Origin: Paenirhizobium daejeonense
GTDB taxonomy: Bacteria; Pseudomonadota; Alphaproteobacteria; Rhizobiales; Rhizobiaceae
Assembly (NCBI RefSeq): GCF_014280875.1
Contig: NZ_JACLAL010000010.1
Coordinates: forward strand, 108,501 to 172,500
Direction: 5' to 3'
DNA: 64,000 bases
Positions within the stretch are counted from its first letter, which is position 1, and each line of letters starts with the position of its first letter. The translations under genes and the position numbers were made by a program. Shown here in pieces: positions 34,584-43,499 of this stretch. The notes beneath the pieces are model-generated. The model saw only the letters and a list, made by a program, of their open reading frames with translations. It was not told where the DNA came from and searched no databases.

Positions 34584-35515
34584 GCGTAGTGCACCTTCCG
34601 GTCCATGACGCGGTACTGGAGAAACATCAGCGACACGAGGATCGCGAGGAAGATCACCGTCATGGCCGAGGCATAGCCGACCCGGAGAAAGACGAAGCCC
34701 TCCTGATAGATGGTGAAGAGCAGGACCTCCGAAGCCTTGTTCGGGCCGCCTTCGGTCAGCGTCTTGACCGTCTCGAACACCTTGACCGCGTTGATGATGC
34801 TGATCGTGGTGACGAAGAGCGTGGTCGGCCCGAGCATGGGCCAGGTCACGAGGCTGAACCGGGAGAAGGCCGAGCGTGCGCCATCGATCTCCGCCGCCTG
34901 ATAGAGTTCTCGCGGGATCGCGGAGAGACCGGCCAGGAACAGCACCATGTTGAAACCGGTCGACTGCCAGATGCCGATGATCGCGAGGCTGGTCAGCACC
35001 GTGCTGGATGCGCCGAGCCAGTTCGGACCGGTGACGCCCACCAGATCGAGAAGAGCGTTGATCGGGCCGATGGTCGGATGGAAGAGATATTGCCAGACGG
35101 TCGCCATGGCGACGAGCAGCGAGGCGACCGGCAGGAAGTAGGCGGTGCGGAAGAACCCCTTGCCCCAACCTTCCGCCTCGATCAGAAGCGCGATACCAAG
35201 GCCAAGCGCCATGGACGCAGGCGCGACGATGGCCGCATAGACCGTGGTGTTCCAAAGGGACCTACGGAAGGTCCGGTCGCCGATCAGGTCGGCATAATTC
35301 TCGAAGCCGACGAAACGGAAGCTGCCGTAGCCGAGTTCGAAATCGGTGAAGCCGAGAAAGATCACGGCAATCGTCGGCAGGATGATGAAGAGCAGCATCA
35401 ATACGAGTGCCGGCGCGGACAGAAGAAGCGCAATACGCGCCTCCCGGCGCTGCGCAACCTTTGCCGGCGAATGAGCCGAACCCGCCTGCATCCCGTCGAA
35501 AGCAAGGCTAGCCAT
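34580..35515 (-). CDS. CUT1 ABC transporter permease (UgpA-like)
   Basis: 311 aa from the ATG at 35515, overlapping the end of the ATPase gene; the frame is open to 35584. MalF/UgpA-type permease with about six to seven helices (RIALLLSAPALVLMLLFIILPTIAVIFLGFTDF) and the EAA loop ELYQAAEIDGARSAFSRFSLVTWPMLGP. It forms the membrane channel with the UgpE-like protein. Confidence 0.92.
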   Translation of the reverse strand: MASLAFDGMQAGSAHSPAKVAQRREARIALLLSAPALVLMLLFIILPTIAVIFLGFTDFELGYGSFRFVGFENYADLIGDRTFRRSLWNTTVYAAIVAPASMALGLGIALLIEAEGWGKGFFRTAYFLPVASLLVAMATVWQYLFHPTIGPINALLDLVGVTGPNWLGASSTVLTSLAIIGIWQSTGFNMVLFLAGLSAIPRELYQAAEIDGARSAFSRFSLVTWPMLGPTTLFVTTISIINAVKVFETVKTLTEGGPNKASEVLLFTIYQEGFVFLRVGYASAMTVIFLAILVSLMFLQYRVMDRKVHYA

Positions 35516-36677
35516 GAAGCGCCTCCGCCCGATGTTCCGCGTTCGAGGCGACGTCCGCCGACAGTCTTGCGCCGTGTTCGTCAAAGACCATCAACGCTTC
35601 GGGAGCCATCTTCAGGTCGACGCGTTGGCCGGCAGACAGGCCGATGGCCTCGGCGGGCGATATCTTCGCGACGACGATGGTTTCCATCGCCGCCAGCCGC
35701 GTAAACACCACGACTTCCGAGCCGAGGAATTCCAGCCGCTCTACGCTCGCCGGCAGGCCGCCTTCGCCGCTTGCCGCCAGCCGGACGAACTCCGGGCGGA
35801 AAGCGACGGAAACCGCAGCGCCCGCAACGAGATAGCTGCGTGTGGCAAGCCTGATGTCGCCGGCCTGCACCAGACCGCTGTCATCGCCCCGGGTCGGGAT
35901 TACGTTGATGCGCGGCTGACCCAGAAAGCGGGCGACCTCGATATGGGCGGGATTGTCATAAATGTTGCGCGGCGTATCGAGTTGCAGCAACCGGCCGCCG
36001 ATCATCACCGCCACGCGGTCCGCCATGGAAAGCGCTTCCGACTGGTCGTGGGTAACATAGAGCGTCGGCACGCCGGCCTTGCGATGCAGTTCGACGATTT
36101 CGCCACGGGCATGAACGCGCAGGTTGGCGTCCAGATTGGAAAGTGGCTCGTCCATCAGGAAGACATTGGGATGGCGCACCATGGCGCGGGCCAGCGCCAC
36201 ACGCTGACGCTGACCGCCGGACATCTGCCCGGGCTTGCGGTCGAGCAGGTGGTCGATCTTGAGGGACGTCGCCATCTCGTTGACCTGACGCTGGATATCG
36301 GCGCGGATCTGGCGCTGGCTGCCAATCATCCCGCCGATCAGCGGCAGGCGGCCGGCCGTGCTCAAGCGACGCATGGCAAGCGGCACGGCGATATTCTGCG
36401 CGGCGGTCAGGTGCGGATAAAGCGCGTAGGACTGGAAGACCATGGCGACGTTGCGGTCGCCGGCTGCCTTGTGCGCCACATCGGTACCGCCGATGACGAT
36501 CTCGCCCCGGTCGGCATGGTCGAGACCGGCGACGATACGCAGAAGGGTGCTCTTGCCACAGCCCGACGGTCCGACCAGCGCAATGAACTCGCCGGGCTCG
36601 GCTTCGAGGCTGACACCCTTCAGGATGCTGTTACCGCCATAGGATTTTTCGATGTCGCGAAGGCTGAAGGCGCTCAT
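35508..36677 (-). CDS. ugpC: CUT1 ABC transporter ATP-binding protein (UgpC/MalK-like)
   Basis: 389 aa. Walker A GPSGCGKST, signature MSGGQRQRV, Walker B VFLMDEPLSNLD, H-loop YVTHDQSEAL, and a C-terminal OB-fold (TOBE-like) regulatory domain from about residue 250. This is the MalK/UgpC class. The start overlaps the stop of the metallophosphoesterase gene by 4 bp and its own end overlaps the permease start, so the operon is tightly coupled. The symbol reflects family resemblance; the substrate is not proven. Confidence 0.9.
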   Translation of the reverse strand: MSAFSLRDIEKSYGGNSILKGVSLEAEPGEFIALVGPSGCGKSTLLRIVAGLDHADRGEIVIGGTDVAHKAAGDRNVAMVFQSYALYPHLTAAQNIAVPLAMRRLSTAGRLPLIGGMIGSQRQIRADIQRQVNEMATSLKIDHLLDRKPGQMSGGQRQRVALARAMVRHPNVFLMDEPLSNLDANLRVHARGEIVELHRKAGVPTLYVTHDQSEALSMADRVAVMIGGRLLQLDTPRNIYDNPAHIEVARFLGQPRINVIPTRGDDSGLVQAGDIRLATRSYLVAGAAVSVAFRPEFVRLAASGEGGLPASVERLEFLGSEVVVFTRLAAMETIVVAKISPAEAIGLSAGQRVDLKMAPEALMVFDEHGARLSADVASNAEHRAEALHG

Positions 36678-37510
36678 TGGGCCGCCTCCACCGGAATTGC
36701 CGTGGCAGCGCGCGGATAGACCTCCTCGATGACATCATCGAGAATATAGGCCGTCGTCCCTTCAACGGCGAAGACCTCGCTCGTCACCTCATCGCCGAGG
36801 TGATGCACCACGCCGCCGACAAGACGCTCGCCCGGCATTTCGCGTTCCATCTTGTCGAGAATGAAGGAGGTTGGCGGCGCCCAGACGAGTTTGGTGTCGT
36901 TCAGCCTGCCCTGCCATGTCCAGTGCAGATGACCGCTGGCGTAGAGCGCCACGTCATGCGCCGCAAGAAGATCAATCAGATGCCGGCGTTCTGCCGGCGT
37001 TGCCCCCCAGTATCCCGTATCGCCTTCGGAGGGATCGTCGACGAACAGCGGCTTGTGGGCAAACATCGCCACACGGCGACCGTCGCGGGTCTCAAGCTGC
37101 TCCGCAAGCCAGTCGAGCTGCATCGCCTCCTCGGCATGGCCGGAGCCGACCAGCAGGCTGTTGATCCCGATCAGCCGCCACTCGCCCACATCCTTGGCAA
37201 AACGGTCAGGACCGGCAAGACGCCGCCAGCGGGCAAGGCGCTCGTCATTGATCGGTTGGTGAGAGCCGGGCATATGGCCGACATCGTGATTGCCGGGCAC
37301 GATCAGCACGGGCACGTCGAGTTCGTCGAGCAGCGCCATCGAGAAGACGATGTCGTCTTCCTTGTCGGCGCCGTCGATGGTGAGATCGCCGGTATGCACG
37401 ACGAGATCGGGTTTCACCGCCTCGATCCAGCGGCGGACCGGCTCCCAGTTGCCGTTGAAGTACGGCTTGGACGGACTGAAATGCGTATCGCTGATCTGGA
37501 CGATTTTCAT
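36674..37510 (-). CDS. calcineurin-like metallophosphoesterase (CpdA/GpdQ-like)
   Basis: 278 aa with all binuclear-metal motifs of the class III phosphodiesterase family: ISDTHFS (residues 7-13), VHTGDLTIDG, VPGNHDVGH, FAHKPLF and YASGHLHWTWQ. No signal peptide. Enzymes of this type cleave cAMP, or glycerophosphodiesters as in GpdQ. Being first gene of a Ugp-like operon, it more likely cleaves the imported phosphodiester than cAMP; this is inference. Confidence 0.88.
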   Translation of the reverse strand: MKIVQISDTHFSPSKPYFNGNWEPVRRWIEAVKPDLVVHTGDLTIDGADKEDDIVFSMALLDELDVPVLIVPGNHDVGHMPGSHQPINDERLARWRRLAGPDRFAKDVGEWRLIGINSLLVGSGHAEEAMQLDWLAEQLETRDGRRVAMFAHKPLFVDDPSEGDTGYWGATPAERRHLIDLLAAHDVALYASGHLHWTWQGRLNDTKLVWAPPTSFILDKMEREMPGERLVGGVVHHLGDEVTSEVFAVEGTTAYILDDVIEEVYPRAATAIPVEAAQ

Positions 37511-37647
37511 GGGGTAGCACCTTGAAACACTGGAGGCGGGACGTTGTCCTCGCTATGTCCGATGTGTTTAGGTGCTGTCCGTGTCAGCCGCTTAACGGCG
37601 CTTTTCAGCCTTCTTCCAATTCCGTCATGAAACCGTCAGAAAACGAT

Positions 37648-37676
37648 ACCGCGCCGGTGTCTCTCGCCGGCGCGGT
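37648..37676 (-). terminator. terminator of the monooxygenase gene
   Basis: Ten-bp perfect arms ACCGCGCCGG (37648-37657) and CCGGCGCGGT (37667-37676) with a 9-nt loop, just beyond the monooxygenase stop at 37685. On the minus strand it is followed by ATCGTTTTC. It separates this operon from the Ugp-like one. Confidence 0.8.
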
Positions 37677-37684
37677 ATTCCTGA

Positions 37685-39487
37685 TCATGACAGGTGATGA
37701 CGCTCCTGCAGGCCGTAGACCGGGGTATCGATACCCACCTGGCGGGCCTTCAACTGCAGCGAGAGATACTGGGAATAGTGCCGCGACTGGTGCAGGTTGC
37801 CGCCGTGGAACCACAGTGCCTCCTGCTGCGTCGGCTTCCACATGTTGCGCTGCTCGCCTTCCCACGGACCGGGATCCTTGGGCGTGTCGGAACCGACACC
37901 CCAGCATTTCCCGACCTTGTCAGCCACTTCGCGGGAAATGAGATCCGCGGCCCAGCCGTTCATCGAGCCGTAGCCGGTCGCATAGACAACGAGATCGGCC
38001 GGCAGCACCGTGCCGTCCTTCAGCACCACGGCATCTTCCGTCAGTCGCTCGACATCCGAGCCGGACTTGAGCTTGATCGAGCCATCGATCACCAGATCGC
38101 AGGCCCCGACATCGATGTAATAGCCGGAACCGCGCCGCAGATACTTCATGAACAGGCCGGAACCGTCAGCGCCCCAGTCCAGCATGAAGCCGGCCTTTTC
38201 CAGCGCAGCATAGAAGTCCGCATCCTTCTCCCGCATCCGGTTGTACAGTGGGATCTGGAATTCATGCATGATGCGATAGGGCAGCGAGGCAAAGATCAGG
38301 TCCGCCTTGCGCGTCGTCATCCCGGCAGCCACCGCCCTTTCCGAATAGAGATCGCCAAGACCGATTTCCATCAGCGATTCCGACCGGACGATATGGGTGG
38401 AGGAACGCTGCACCATGGTGACGTCGGCCCCCGCCTCCCAGAGGGCTGCGCAAATATCGTGGGCCGAATTGTTCGAGCCGATCACCACGACCTTCTTTCC
38501 CTCATAGGCATCCGGTCCCGGATGCTGGGAGGAATGCTGCTGCTCACCCTTGAAGATATCCTGTCCGGGAACCTTCGGAACGTTGGGCTTGCCCGACATG
38601 CCGGTTGCCAGCACCAGCTGCTTCGGCCGCAGAACGACCTCCTCGCCGTTGCGGTCGACGACCACGGTCCACTCGCCGGTGGCCTCATCGAACGCGGCAG
38701 ACTTGCAGGTAGTCGAGCCCCAGTAATTGAGCTCCATCACCTTGGTGTACATTTCCAGCCAGTCGCCGACCTTGTCCTTGGGCGTGAAGACCGGCCAGTT
38801 TTCCGGGAAGGGAATATAGGGCAGGTGGTCGTACCAGACGGGGTCATGCAGGCACAGCGACTTGTAGCGCTTGCGCCAGCTGTCGCCCGGCCGCTCGTTC
38901 TTCTCGATGATGATGGTCGGCACGCCAAGCTGGCGAAGGCGCGCGCCAAGCGCGATGCCGCCCTGCCCGCCGCCGATGATCACGACATAAGGCTGGGTAG
39001 TGTAGCCAAGCTCGGCGGCCTCCTGCTCGCGCTTTTCCTTCCAGCTCTTGCGACCCTTGTCATGGCCATGTTCGGCGCCCATCGGGCGTCGGATGCCCTT
39101 CGGCTCCTCATGGCCCTTCAGCTCGCTCATGGTGGTAAGAAGCGTCCAGATCAGGCCGTTCTTCAGGCGGATCTGGCCGTAGCCGCGCGCGGTACCGGTT
39201 TCGAATTCGAACCAGCCCTGGGTCACGCCGTCGTCTTCGCTTGCAGGCTCCTTCGCATCCTGCACGAAGTTTTCCGGCCGGACCGACGAAAGCTGGCTCT
39301 GCAGCATATCGCGGATCTGTTCCCGGCCTTCCAGTGTCTTGAGGTTCCATGTGAAGGTAACGAGGTCGCGCCAATGGCAATCCGCCTGGAACAGATTGAC
39401 CGCGGCCTCGATATCACCCTGTTCAAGGGCTCGGCCGAGTTTGGCGAGAACGGCATCGATTTTGGTATTGGGGCTTCCGTCAAGCAT
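37685..39487 (-). CDS. flavin-containing monooxygenase with N-terminal SnoaL-like domain
   Basis: 600 aa from the ATG at 39487, preceded by GGAGGAGATGAC; the frame is open to 39613. Residues 1 to about 130 look like an NTF2/SnoaL-like fold (ALEQGDIEAAVNLFQADCHWRDLVTFTW). The FMO part follows: the FAD motif VVIIGGGQGGIALGARL, ERPGDSWRKRYKSLCLHDP, the NADPH motif VVVIGSNNSAHDICAAL, and the ATGY motif near the C-terminus (VVYATGYGSMNGW). It would use NADPH and oxygen to oxygenate a small organic substrate. It lies downstream of the BdhA-like gene and likely shares its sigma-54 promoter. Confidence 0.9.
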   Translation of the reverse strand: MLDGSPNTKIDAVLAKLGRALEQGDIEAAVNLFQADCHWRDLVTFTWNLKTLEGREQIRDMLQSQLSSVRPENFVQDAKEPASEDDGVTQGWFEFETGTARGYGQIRLKNGLIWTLLTTMSELKGHEEPKGIRRPMGAEHGHDKGRKSWKEKREQEAAELGYTTQPYVVIIGGGQGGIALGARLRQLGVPTIIIEKNERPGDSWRKRYKSLCLHDPVWYDHLPYIPFPENWPVFTPKDKVGDWLEMYTKVMELNYWGSTTCKSAAFDEATGEWTVVVDRNGEEVVLRPKQLVLATGMSGKPNVPKVPGQDIFKGEQQHSSQHPGPDAYEGKKVVVIGSNNSAHDICAALWEAGADVTMVQRSSTHIVRSESLMEIGLGDLYSERAVAAGMTTRKADLIFASLPYRIMHEFQIPLYNRMREKDADFYAALEKAGFMLDWGADGSGLFMKYLRRGSGYYIDVGACDLVIDGSIKLKSGSDVERLTEDAVVLKDGTVLPADLVVYATGYGSMNGWAADLISREVADKVGKCWGVGSDTPKDPGPWEGEQRNMWKPTQQEALWFHGGNLHQSRHYSQYLSLQLKARQVGIDTPVYGLQERHHLS

Positions 39488-39614
39488 GTCATCTCCTCCA
39501 TGGTTGCTTGAAACTGCCTGATGCGATGCCGCCTGCCTCAGCGGGCGACATCTCAAGGGATCGCCGCAATCGCCGGCCGGGCTCCTCTTCCCGGCAGGCG
39601 ACGCGGAAGACACC

Positions 39615-40688
39615 TTATTTCGAAAGATCGATCAGGATCTTCAGATGCGTGCCGGCCGGGTCGAGAAGGGCGTCAAAGCCTTCCTTGACCGCGGTATCCA
39701 GCGTGATGCGCTTCGTCACGACCTTCTTCGCCGGCAGCAGGCCGGAGGCGATGAGGCGAATGACGCGAGGCCAATAATGGGTCGGATAGGCCCAGGAACC
39801 CTTCACTTCCAGATCGCGGAAGGTCACCTGGAACCAGTCGATCGGGTTTTCATGCGGATGCAGGCCGGTCTGCACCACCACGCCCTGCTTGCGCACGGCA
39901 TCGACACAGGCCTTGAGAGCATGCTCATTGCCGACACATTCGATAGCAACGTCACACCCGACATTGCCTTCGGTCAGCGAACGGACGACGTCGCCCACAT
40001 TGTCACGCTTGGGATTGATGGTGATGACGTCGGGCAGGATGCCCTTGGCATATTCGAGACGGGCGTCGTTGAGGTCCGAAACGAAGAGCTGGGCGGCGCC
40101 GGCTGCGCGCGCGGCAAGCAGCGTCAGCATGCCGATCGGGCCAGCGCCGGTGACGAGAACGCTGTTGCCGGCCGTGACACCACCACGATCGCAGGCATAG
40201 ACGGCAACCGCCGTCGGCTCGACCAGCGCGGCTTCCTCGTCGGTCATCTCGTCCGGGATTCTCTGGACGTTATATTCGTTGACGATCGCGGCTTCGGCCA
40301 TGCCGCCGCCATCCCAGCTAAGGCCAACCAGAGCAAGCTCTGTGCTGAGGTGGAAAAGCCCGCGGTCAGCGAAGTAGTCGCCCGAACGCGGCATCACCAG
40401 CGGCTGGATGGAAACACGGTCGCCAACCTTGACCGAGGTGACACCCTCGCCGATCGCCTCGACCACACCCCCGAATTCATGGCCGAGAACCTGCGGGCCA
40501 TGCGCGCCGGTGAACGGATGCGGTTCGGTCGGAATGAAGATCGGGCCATAGCTGTATTCGTGAAGGTCAGTGCCACAGATGCCGACGAAGCGGTTGCGCA
40601 CAAGAACCTGCCCCTTGCCCGGGTTCTTCGGTTCCGGAATGTCGTCGATACGCAGATCCTTGGCTGCGTGGAAACGGAGGGCTCGCAT
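39615..40688 (-). CDS. zinc-dependent alcohol dehydrogenase, BdhA (2,3-butanediol dehydrogenase)-like
   Basis: 357 aa from the ATG at 40688 (AAAAGGGAG upstream). Medium-chain dehydrogenase: catalytic zinc ligands in GICGTDLHEY and GHEFGGVVEAIGEG with a Glu in LVEPTAVAVY, and the NAD motif GAGPIGMLTLLAARAAGA. The four-cysteine structural zinc lobe usual in this superfamily is absent, as in Bacillus BdhA-type enzymes. It would oxidise 2,3-butanediol or a related secondary alcohol. It is the first gene after the sigma-54 promoter at 40726-40742. Confidence 0.88.
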   Translation of the reverse strand: MRALRFHAAKDLRIDDIPEPKNPGKGQVLVRNRFVGICGTDLHEYSYGPIFIPTEPHPFTGAHGPQVLGHEFGGVVEAIGEGVTSVKVGDRVSIQPLVMPRSGDYFADRGLFHLSTELALVGLSWDGGGMAEAAIVNEYNVQRIPDEMTDEEAALVEPTAVAVYACDRGGVTAGNSVLVTGAGPIGMLTLLAARAAGAAQLFVSDLNDARLEYAKGILPDVITINPKRDNVGDVVRSLTEGNVGCDVAIECVGNEHALKACVDAVRKQGVVVQTGLHPHENPIDWFQVTFRDLEVKGSWAYPTHYWPRVIRLIASGLLPAKKVVTKRITLDTAVKEGFDALLDPAGTHLKILIDLSK

Positions 40689-40725
40689 GTTTACTCCCTT
40701 TTCTGCTTTTGTAATGCAGACTAGG

Positions 40726-40742
40726 CAGCAAGGTGCGTGCCA
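40726..40742 (-). promoter_or_regulatory. sigma-54 (-24/-12) promoter of the dehydrogenase-monooxygenase operon
   Basis: Minus strand: TGGCAC (40742-40737), five bases GCACC, TTGCTG (40731-40726). This matches the TGGCAC-N5-TTGCW consensus with exact spacing. It ends 38 bp upstream of the dehydrogenase ATG. The next gene upstream encodes a sigma-54 activator with an intact GAFTGA motif. Confidence 0.88.
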
Positions 40743-40826
40743 TGGTGGACCGACACCCGGAAAAGCCGCTGTTTCCTGAATTTTCATCCGGCAAGCCAAT
40801 GCTTTTCCGCCGGGAGATGCGACAAG

Positions 40827-40849
40827 TGTGGCGCCACAGGTGCGGCACC
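40827..40849. promoter_or_regulatory. paired palindromes, probable upstream activator sites
   Basis: TGTGGCGCCACA (40827-40838) is a perfect 12-bp palindrome. GGTGC-G-GCACC (40839-40849) is a perfect inverted repeat that abuts it. Both lie about 85-110 bp upstream of the -24 element, the normal range for enhancer sites of sigma-54 activators. Confidence 0.65.
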
Positions 40850-40858
40850 ATGCTCACC

Positions 40859-42745
40859 TCAATGAAGCTTGCCGATATTGAAACGCCGCATCTGCCGATG
40901 AAGCGTGGTGCGGTCGATCCCGAGACGACGGGCCGCCTCCGAAACGTTACCGTCACAGGCGGAGAGAACGGCGCGAAGCTCGGCCTCACGCGCGTTGACC
41001 GGCTCCGGCAAAGGTGTTCTGCCGAGATGCTCCGGAAGATCGGAGACCTCGATCAGGCCTTCCTCGCAGAGAGCACCGGCAAAGGCGAGCGCATTGTCCA
41101 GTTCGCGGATATTCCCCGGCCAATCATAACCGAGCACCACGCAGCGCGCGGCATCGGAAAGACGCAAGGGCCTACCGGCGGCCCCATGCTTTTCCAGGAG
41201 GCGGTCGAGCAGCCATGGAAAGTCCTCGCGATCACGAAGCGATGGCAAGACCATCATCGCCGCGTTAAGACGGTAGTAGAGATCTCCCCGAAAAAGTCCT
41301 TTCTCCACCAGACCGGCAAGCGAGCGGTGAGAGGCGGAAACAACGCGGAAATCCACCTTGCGCGGCACAGAGCCGCCGACCGGTAGCACCTCCCCTTCGG
41401 CCAGCACGCGCAACAGCCGGCTCTGGGCGGTCGGAGACATATCACCGATTTCGTCAAGAAAGAGCGTGCCTCCATCGGCTTCCTCAATCAGTCCTTTGCG
41501 GCCCTTGGTCAGGGCTCCGGTGAACGCGCCCGGAAGATAGCCGAACAACTCGCTTTCCACCAACTGGTCTGGAATGGCAGCGCAATTAATGGCCACGAAC
41601 CGACCCTTCAGCCCGCTCGCATCATGGATGATGCGCGCGAGAAACTCCTTGCCGGTTCCCGTCTCGCCTTGAATGAGGATCGGCAGCGACGTACGCCCGA
41701 GCCGGATGACCTTGCGACGCAGCGCATCCATTTCCGGCGTATCGCCTCCCAGCCGGCCGACGGCAGGAACGGCGGATCGTTCCGAAGACACCGGAACGCC
41801 CTTCGTCTTCTGCTGCGGCTCGATCGCATGGGCATAGAGTATGCTGCCATCGCGGATCGCGATCCGCCTATCCTGCGGCAGCCGACTGCGGGTGAGCGCA
41901 GCGAGTTCATTGACATCGGCATCGAAAAAGCGGGACACCGGTTGGCCGATGATGTCCTGCGGACGACGCCAGTCCAGACCGCAGGAAGTCGCGAGAATCC
42001 GCGCGCCTCCATGCGTCATGCCGCTGATCCGGCCGGAGCCATCAAGAGTGATGGCGGCTTCCGGATCCACATCAAGAAACTCAGGTGCCGCTGCAAAGCG
42101 CAGGACCAGATCGTTGCGGCTGTGCGCCATCAGATTGGCGAGTTCGATCCGGCGCACCGTCGAGGAAACAAAATGGCGAGCGATATTCTGGCTCGTCTTC
42201 AGGATCGGCGAACTCAGGAGCGAAATATCCAGAACCGCTGCCAGCGAACCATGCATGTCATAGATCGGCGCCGCCGTGCAGGAGAGCGGCGTGTGCGTCA
42301 TATCGAAATGATCGGTCTGGTGGATCGTCAACGCCTCGCCGGTCGCAATGCAGGCGCCCACAGCACAGGTTCCAGCCCTTGGCTCAGACCATTCCGAACC
42401 GAGAAAGAGCCCGGCCTTACGCAGGTTGTTGTTGAAGGACGGATCACCGAGGAACTCGACCGTGACGCCCTGCCGGTCGGATAGCAGCAGCACGTAGTTC
42501 TGCTCGGCAACCTGATGATAGAGCCGTTCCAGCCCGGAACGCGCAATGCGGACGAGATCCTCCGATTGCTGCCGGTGCTCACGCAGAAGGGTCTCAGAAA
42601 CGATGACCGCCTCGCGGGCGCGGGAAGGATCAAGCTGGTAATCCTCAAGGCAACGCCGCCAGGACTCCACGACGAGATCGTCACGCCCGGTCCGTGCGCC
42701 CTGACTGACGCTTTCGATTTCCCTGACATGGTCAGCAAACGACAT
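40859..42745 (-). CDS. sigma-54-dependent activator (AcoR-like: GAF, AAA+, Fis-type HTH)
   Basis: 628 aa from an ATG at 42745 (frame open to 42856). Residues about 60-200 form a GAF-type sensor, residues about 335-560 the AAA+ domain and residues about 585-628 a Fis-type HTH (GNVSEAARRLGIDRTTLHRQMRRF). Within the AAA+ domain are Walker A GETGTGKE near 364, the sigma-54 contact GAFTGA near 405, and Walker B GGTLFLDEIGDM. The layout is that of AcoR, which senses acetoin-type compounds. It ends 117 bp before the sigma-54 promoter of the BdhA-like operon, its obvious target. Confidence 0.93.
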   Translation of the reverse strand: MSFADHVREIESVSQGARTGRDDLVVESWRRCLEDYQLDPSRAREAVIVSETLLREHRQQSEDLVRIARSGLERLYHQVAEQNYVLLLSDRQGVTVEFLGDPSFNNNLRKAGLFLGSEWSEPRAGTCAVGACIATGEALTIHQTDHFDMTHTPLSCTAAPIYDMHGSLAAVLDISLLSSPILKTSQNIARHFVSSTVRRIELANLMAHSRNDLVLRFAAAPEFLDVDPEAAITLDGSGRISGMTHGGARILATSCGLDWRRPQDIIGQPVSRFFDADVNELAALTRSRLPQDRRIAIRDGSILYAHAIEPQQKTKGVPVSSERSAVPAVGRLGGDTPEMDALRRKVIRLGRTSLPILIQGETGTGKEFLARIIHDASGLKGRFVAINCAAIPDQLVESELFGYLPGAFTGALTKGRKGLIEEADGGTLFLDEIGDMSPTAQSRLLRVLAEGEVLPVGGSVPRKVDFRVVSASHRSLAGLVEKGLFRGDLYYRLNAAMMVLPSLRDREDFPWLLDRLLEKHGAAGRPLRLSDAARCVVLGYDWPGNIRELDNALAFAGALCEEGLIEVSDLPEHLGRTPLPEPVNAREAELRAVLSACDGNVSEAARRLGIDRTTLHRQMRRFNIGKLH

Positions 42746-43084
42746 CGAACAATGCCGCGGTCCGTCGAAAGAGAGACCGCCCTCCGTTTCCCAATGTTCG
42801 AGTATGCCAATCAAGAAAGTAGAATGTAAAGGCGTTAACGCGCCAAGAAGGCTCACGCTGGACGAAAGCGCGACCGCGACGGCGTTGGGAGCAGGCGCAA
42901 ACGCGCGAAGGCCCGCGCTTGGGGTTTCTGTGGTAAATCTCTATCGCTGCCCGGACTTGACGTATGGACCAAGAAGTTCAGGCGGGATGGTTTGTTAGCC
43001 GTTGGGAGGCCGGTCAAAATTTGTTTGAGGCTTTTTCTGACGAGTTTGATGTAGAGAGGAGATTTGGATTTATTATGTGGAATT
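42746..43084. other. intergenic region between the sigma-54 activator and the left end of the integrated element
   Basis: 339 bases, presumed native chromosome, holding the promoter of the activator gene. The last ~80 bases are AT-rich. No gene or clear hairpin was found. If the element were excised, the end of this stretch would lie directly after the tRNA-fMet gene. Confidence 0.5.
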
Positions 43085-43098
43085 TGGTTGCGGGGGCA
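43085..43098. repeat. left attachment-site copy
   Basis: TGGTTGCGGGGGCA, identical to 60639-60652. Sequence on either side differs from the tRNA-side copy, as expected for an attL/attR pair with a short core. Confidence 0.7.
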
Positions 43099-43499
43099 TG
43101 ACTGCACGGAGACTTGTAAATTCTCCGCCTCAATCCGCCCTTACGGCAACAAATTGCGCTTCGCGTCAGAAGCCTTTCTTGCCTACTCATTTTTGGAGTA
43201 TCTCGTTTGGGGCCGTGTTCGGACCGTCCGGTTCTGGGGATCAGCGAGCAGTAAGCTGCCGTTCTGCGTCTGACCACAATTCGGACGTTGGCGGTTCGCT
43301 ACCTTAGTGACCGCTTCTGGCCCAAGCGGACTCTGGTCGCCACCCTTGTACAGTACCGGAACAGAATTTCGTTCAGGTCGACATTGTCGGGCTGGTTGAG
43401 CGCGGAGACGCATCGCCCCGAGAGCGCCGGAGAGCCTCTGGCCAAGCAGGTCCGAGTGCAGTTCAAATGCATGTCGCTCCCCCGGAAATGCACGGTGAT
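43099..43499. other. gene-free left end of the element
   Basis: About 400 bases downstream of the 1543-aa gene with no supportable coding region. It contains a short hairpin, CCGCTT at 43311-43316 with AAGCGG at 43324-43329. Nothing else was recognised. Confidence 0.45.

Noticed and set aside
34584..35255. N-terminal extension of the UgpE-like permease
   Set aside because: It is the first permease read out of frame; the ATGA overlap at 34583 gives the real start.
37694..39511. 605-aa open frame antisense to the monooxygenase gene
   Set aside because: Covers the monooxygenase exactly in mirror frame; no protein features of its own.
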